Source of the DNA: an uncultured bacterium
GTDB taxonomy: Bacteria; Cyanobacteriota; Vampirovibrionia; Gastranaerophilales; Gastranaerophilaceae
Reading direction: 5' to 3'
DNA length: 7,725 nt
NCBI GenBank assembly: GCA_945833895.1
Contig: CAMAGQ010000078.1
Span: forward strand, 1 to 7,725
Shown: piece by piece, positions 6,981 through 7,725 of the stretch
Layout: each line of letters starts with the position of its first letter
Numbering within the stretch: position 1 is the stretch's first letter
The notes under the pieces: model-generated
Seen by the model: the letters and a program-made list of their open reading frames with translations, nothing else
Database searches by the model: none
Told to the model about the DNA's origin: nothing
Program-made: the position numbers and the translations under genes

Positions 6981-7009
6981 TCAGGCTAAAACACAGACTA
7001 TAACTAGGC
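6981..7009 (+). repeat. Copy B of a repeat shared with 3739-3766
   Basis: It shares TCAGGCTAAAACACA exactly with copy A, and then a gapped match through TAACTAGGC. It lies about 50 bases upstream of the chosen pilin start, in the same orientation as that gene. TATAAC (6999-7004) inside it could be a -10 box, but no good -35 is spaced correctly. Confidence 0.6.
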
Positions 7010-7010
7010 T

Positions 7011-7028
7011 CTTAACATTTTAGATAAA
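7011..7028. repeat. 18-base inverted partner of 6886-6903
   Basis: CTTAACATTTTAGATAAA is the exact reverse complement of 6886-6903. The two arms enclose 107 bases that contain repeat copy B. It is just upstream of the pilin start. Confidence 0.6.
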
Positions 7029-7058
7029 TAGTTATGAAAAATGAAAGGGTTATACAAG

Positions 7059-7490
7059 ATGAAAACAAAAAGTTTCGGTCTTGCGGGATGGATTGATATA
7101 CTTTCAAATAACGACAGGAGGCACGTAAATACATTACCGGCGAAACGGGGTTTTACATTGGCTGAAGTTTTAATCACCTTAGGTATTATCGGTACGGTTG
7201 CCGCAATGACACTTCCTGCACTAAATACAAAAATCCGACAAAAAATATATTCCGCAAGATTAAAGACCTTTTATTCTACAATGCGACAGGTAATTTTGCT
7301 GTTTTTGGCTTGTGCACAAAACAACCTTTCCCATTGCGGAGGACAAGGGTTTTGTAAATACGGTATAAATACTAAAAATATGCATGCTCAAAGAGATACT
7401 TATTTGCAAATGTGTAGAACTAGCCCTCAAACCTGCTCAACACTATTGAAATATGACAATTGGGAATTCCGAAATGATTACCCGTACTAG
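7059..7490 (+). CDS. Type IV pilin-like / pseudopilin protein with long leader, possibly C-terminally shortened
   Basis: The N-terminal prepilin signal is clear: KRG followed by FTLAEVLITLGIIG. Cleavage is predicted after G31; F32 becomes residue 1 of the mature protein and E36 is the conserved Glu5. The hydrophobic helix spans about 32-56. Prepilin peptidase would process it for a type IV pilus or type II secretion-like assembly at the inner membrane. The mature part has five cysteines (85, 93, 99, 119, 126) and no recognisable globular domain. I chose ATG 7059 because AAAGGG (7044-7049) lies 9 bases upstream; an in-frame ATG at 7041 would add 6 residues but has no Shine-Dalgarno sequence. 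The leader is 31 residues, long for the class, and contains an internal AGGAGG (7116-7121) with no start codon after it. At 143 residues it is shorter than many pilins, so a 3' frameshift is possible. No terminator is seen after it. Confidence 0.85.
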   Translation: MKTKSFGLAGWIDILSNNDRRHVNTLPAKRGFTLAEVLITLGIIGTVAAMTLPALNTKIRQKIYSARLKTFYSTMRQVILLFLACAQNNLSHCGGQGFCKYGINTKNMHAQRDTYLQMCRTSPQTCSTLLKYDNWEFRNDYPY

Positions 7491-7563
7491 GCGGAATGAA
7501 TAGCGGAACAAGGATTAAAACCTGGGAGGAAAGACAGAAAATAGAAAAAATATAAAAAAAGAC

Positions 7564-7592
7564 TTTACAATAAAAAATGTTTGTTGTAAGAT
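7564..7592 (+). promoter_or_regulatory. Sigma70-type promoter of the tRNA gene
   Basis: TTTACA (7564-7569) and TAAGAT (7587-7592) are separated by exactly 17 bases. The -10 ends 10 bases before the mature tRNA 5' end, giving a very short 5' leader as expected for a single tRNA transcription unit. Confidence 0.72.
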
Positions 7593-7602
7593 AAAAGGGT
7601 AA

Positions 7603-7677
7603 TCCTCAGTAGCTCAATGGCGGAGCATTCGACTGTTAATCGAAGGGTTGCTGGTTCGAGTCCAGCCTGGGGAGCCA
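7603..7677 (+). tRNA. tRNA-Asn (anticodon GTT)
   Basis: The cloverleaf folds fully. The acceptor stem is TCCTCAG (7603-7609) with CTGGGGA (7667-7673), including one T-G wobble. The D arm is GCTC/GAGC. The anticodon stem TTCGA/TCGAA holds the loop CTGTTAA, with anticodon GTT at 7635-7637. The T arm is GCTGG/CCAGC with loop TTCGAGT. The discriminator G is followed by an encoded CCA (7675-7677). GTT reads asparagine codons AAC and AAT. The gene is a single unit with its own promoter and terminator. Confidence 0.97.
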
Positions 7678-7711
7678 TAAAGGAGATGACAGCTGTCATC
7701 TCCTTTATTTT
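7677..7711 (+). terminator. Terminator of the tRNA gene (perfect palindrome)
   Basis: Bases 7677-7708 form a perfect 32-base palindrome: arm ATAAAGGAGATGACAG from 7677, mirrored from 7693, with CAGCTG at its centre. It starts at the last base of the tRNA CCA and is followed by a short T-rich tail (TTTTA). The stem is GC-containing and long, so rho-independent termination is likely although the U tract is short. Because it is symmetric, it could also act for transcription arriving from the right. Confidence 0.8.
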
Positions 7712-7725
7712 ACTAATTATTTTGA

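Noticed and set aside
3739..7009. CRISPR array
   Set aside because: There are only two repeat copies, more than 3 kb apart, with no regular spacers and no cas genes.
7496..7555. 19-codon ORF after the pilin-like gene
   Set aside because: It is too short and has no ribosome site. It is better explained as chance, or as the out-of-frame tail of the pilin-like gene.

Overview
The window is AT-rich, low-GC bacterial chromosome. It holds the 3' part of a pantothenate synthetase gene (panC), three single-gene units on the minus strand (a 1002-residue orphan coiled-coil protein, a 555-residue TPR protein and a Bax inhibitor-1/YccA membrane protein), a short type IV pilin-like gene on the plus strand, and a tRNA-Asn(GTT) gene. 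The prepilin signal (GFTLAEVLITLG followed by IIGTVAAMTLPAL) is of a kind common in the gut Candidatus Gastranaerophilales (Vampirovibrionia/Melainabacteria, the non-photosynthetic sister group of Cyanobacteria). A Gastranaerophilales-like gut bacterium is my best guess, but it rests mainly on that motif and on general composition.

Layout. 1-510: panC, cut by the window edge, followed by a strong hairpin that terminates in both directions and also serves the convergent gene at 601-3609(-). 601-3609(-): the large orphan protein. 3610-4198: a 589-base gap holding that gene's upstream region, one copy of a repeat also found near 6981, a 56-codon unannotated ORF, short direct repeats, an ~80-base dispersed element with inverted ends, and the TPR gene's terminator. 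4199-5866(-): the TPR protein. 5867-6040: a palindromic upstream site and the terminator of the next gene. 6041-6784(-): the BI-1/YccA membrane protein. 6785-7058: a divergent control region with an imperfect 26-base palindrome, an 18-base inverted partner and the second copy of the repeat. 7059-7490(+): the prepilin-like protein. 7603-7677(+): tRNA-Asn with its own sigma70-type promoter and terminator.

The protein genes do not form an operon. The three minus-strand genes are each followed by their own hairpin and separated by long gaps. No defence system, CRISPR array, transposase or biosynthetic cluster is visible. The most unusual items are the large orphan protein and the repeats and inverted repeats in the two longer gaps. 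The prepilin is also odd, with a long leader, a perfect internal Shine-Dalgarno sequence lacking a start codon, and possibly a shortened C-terminus.
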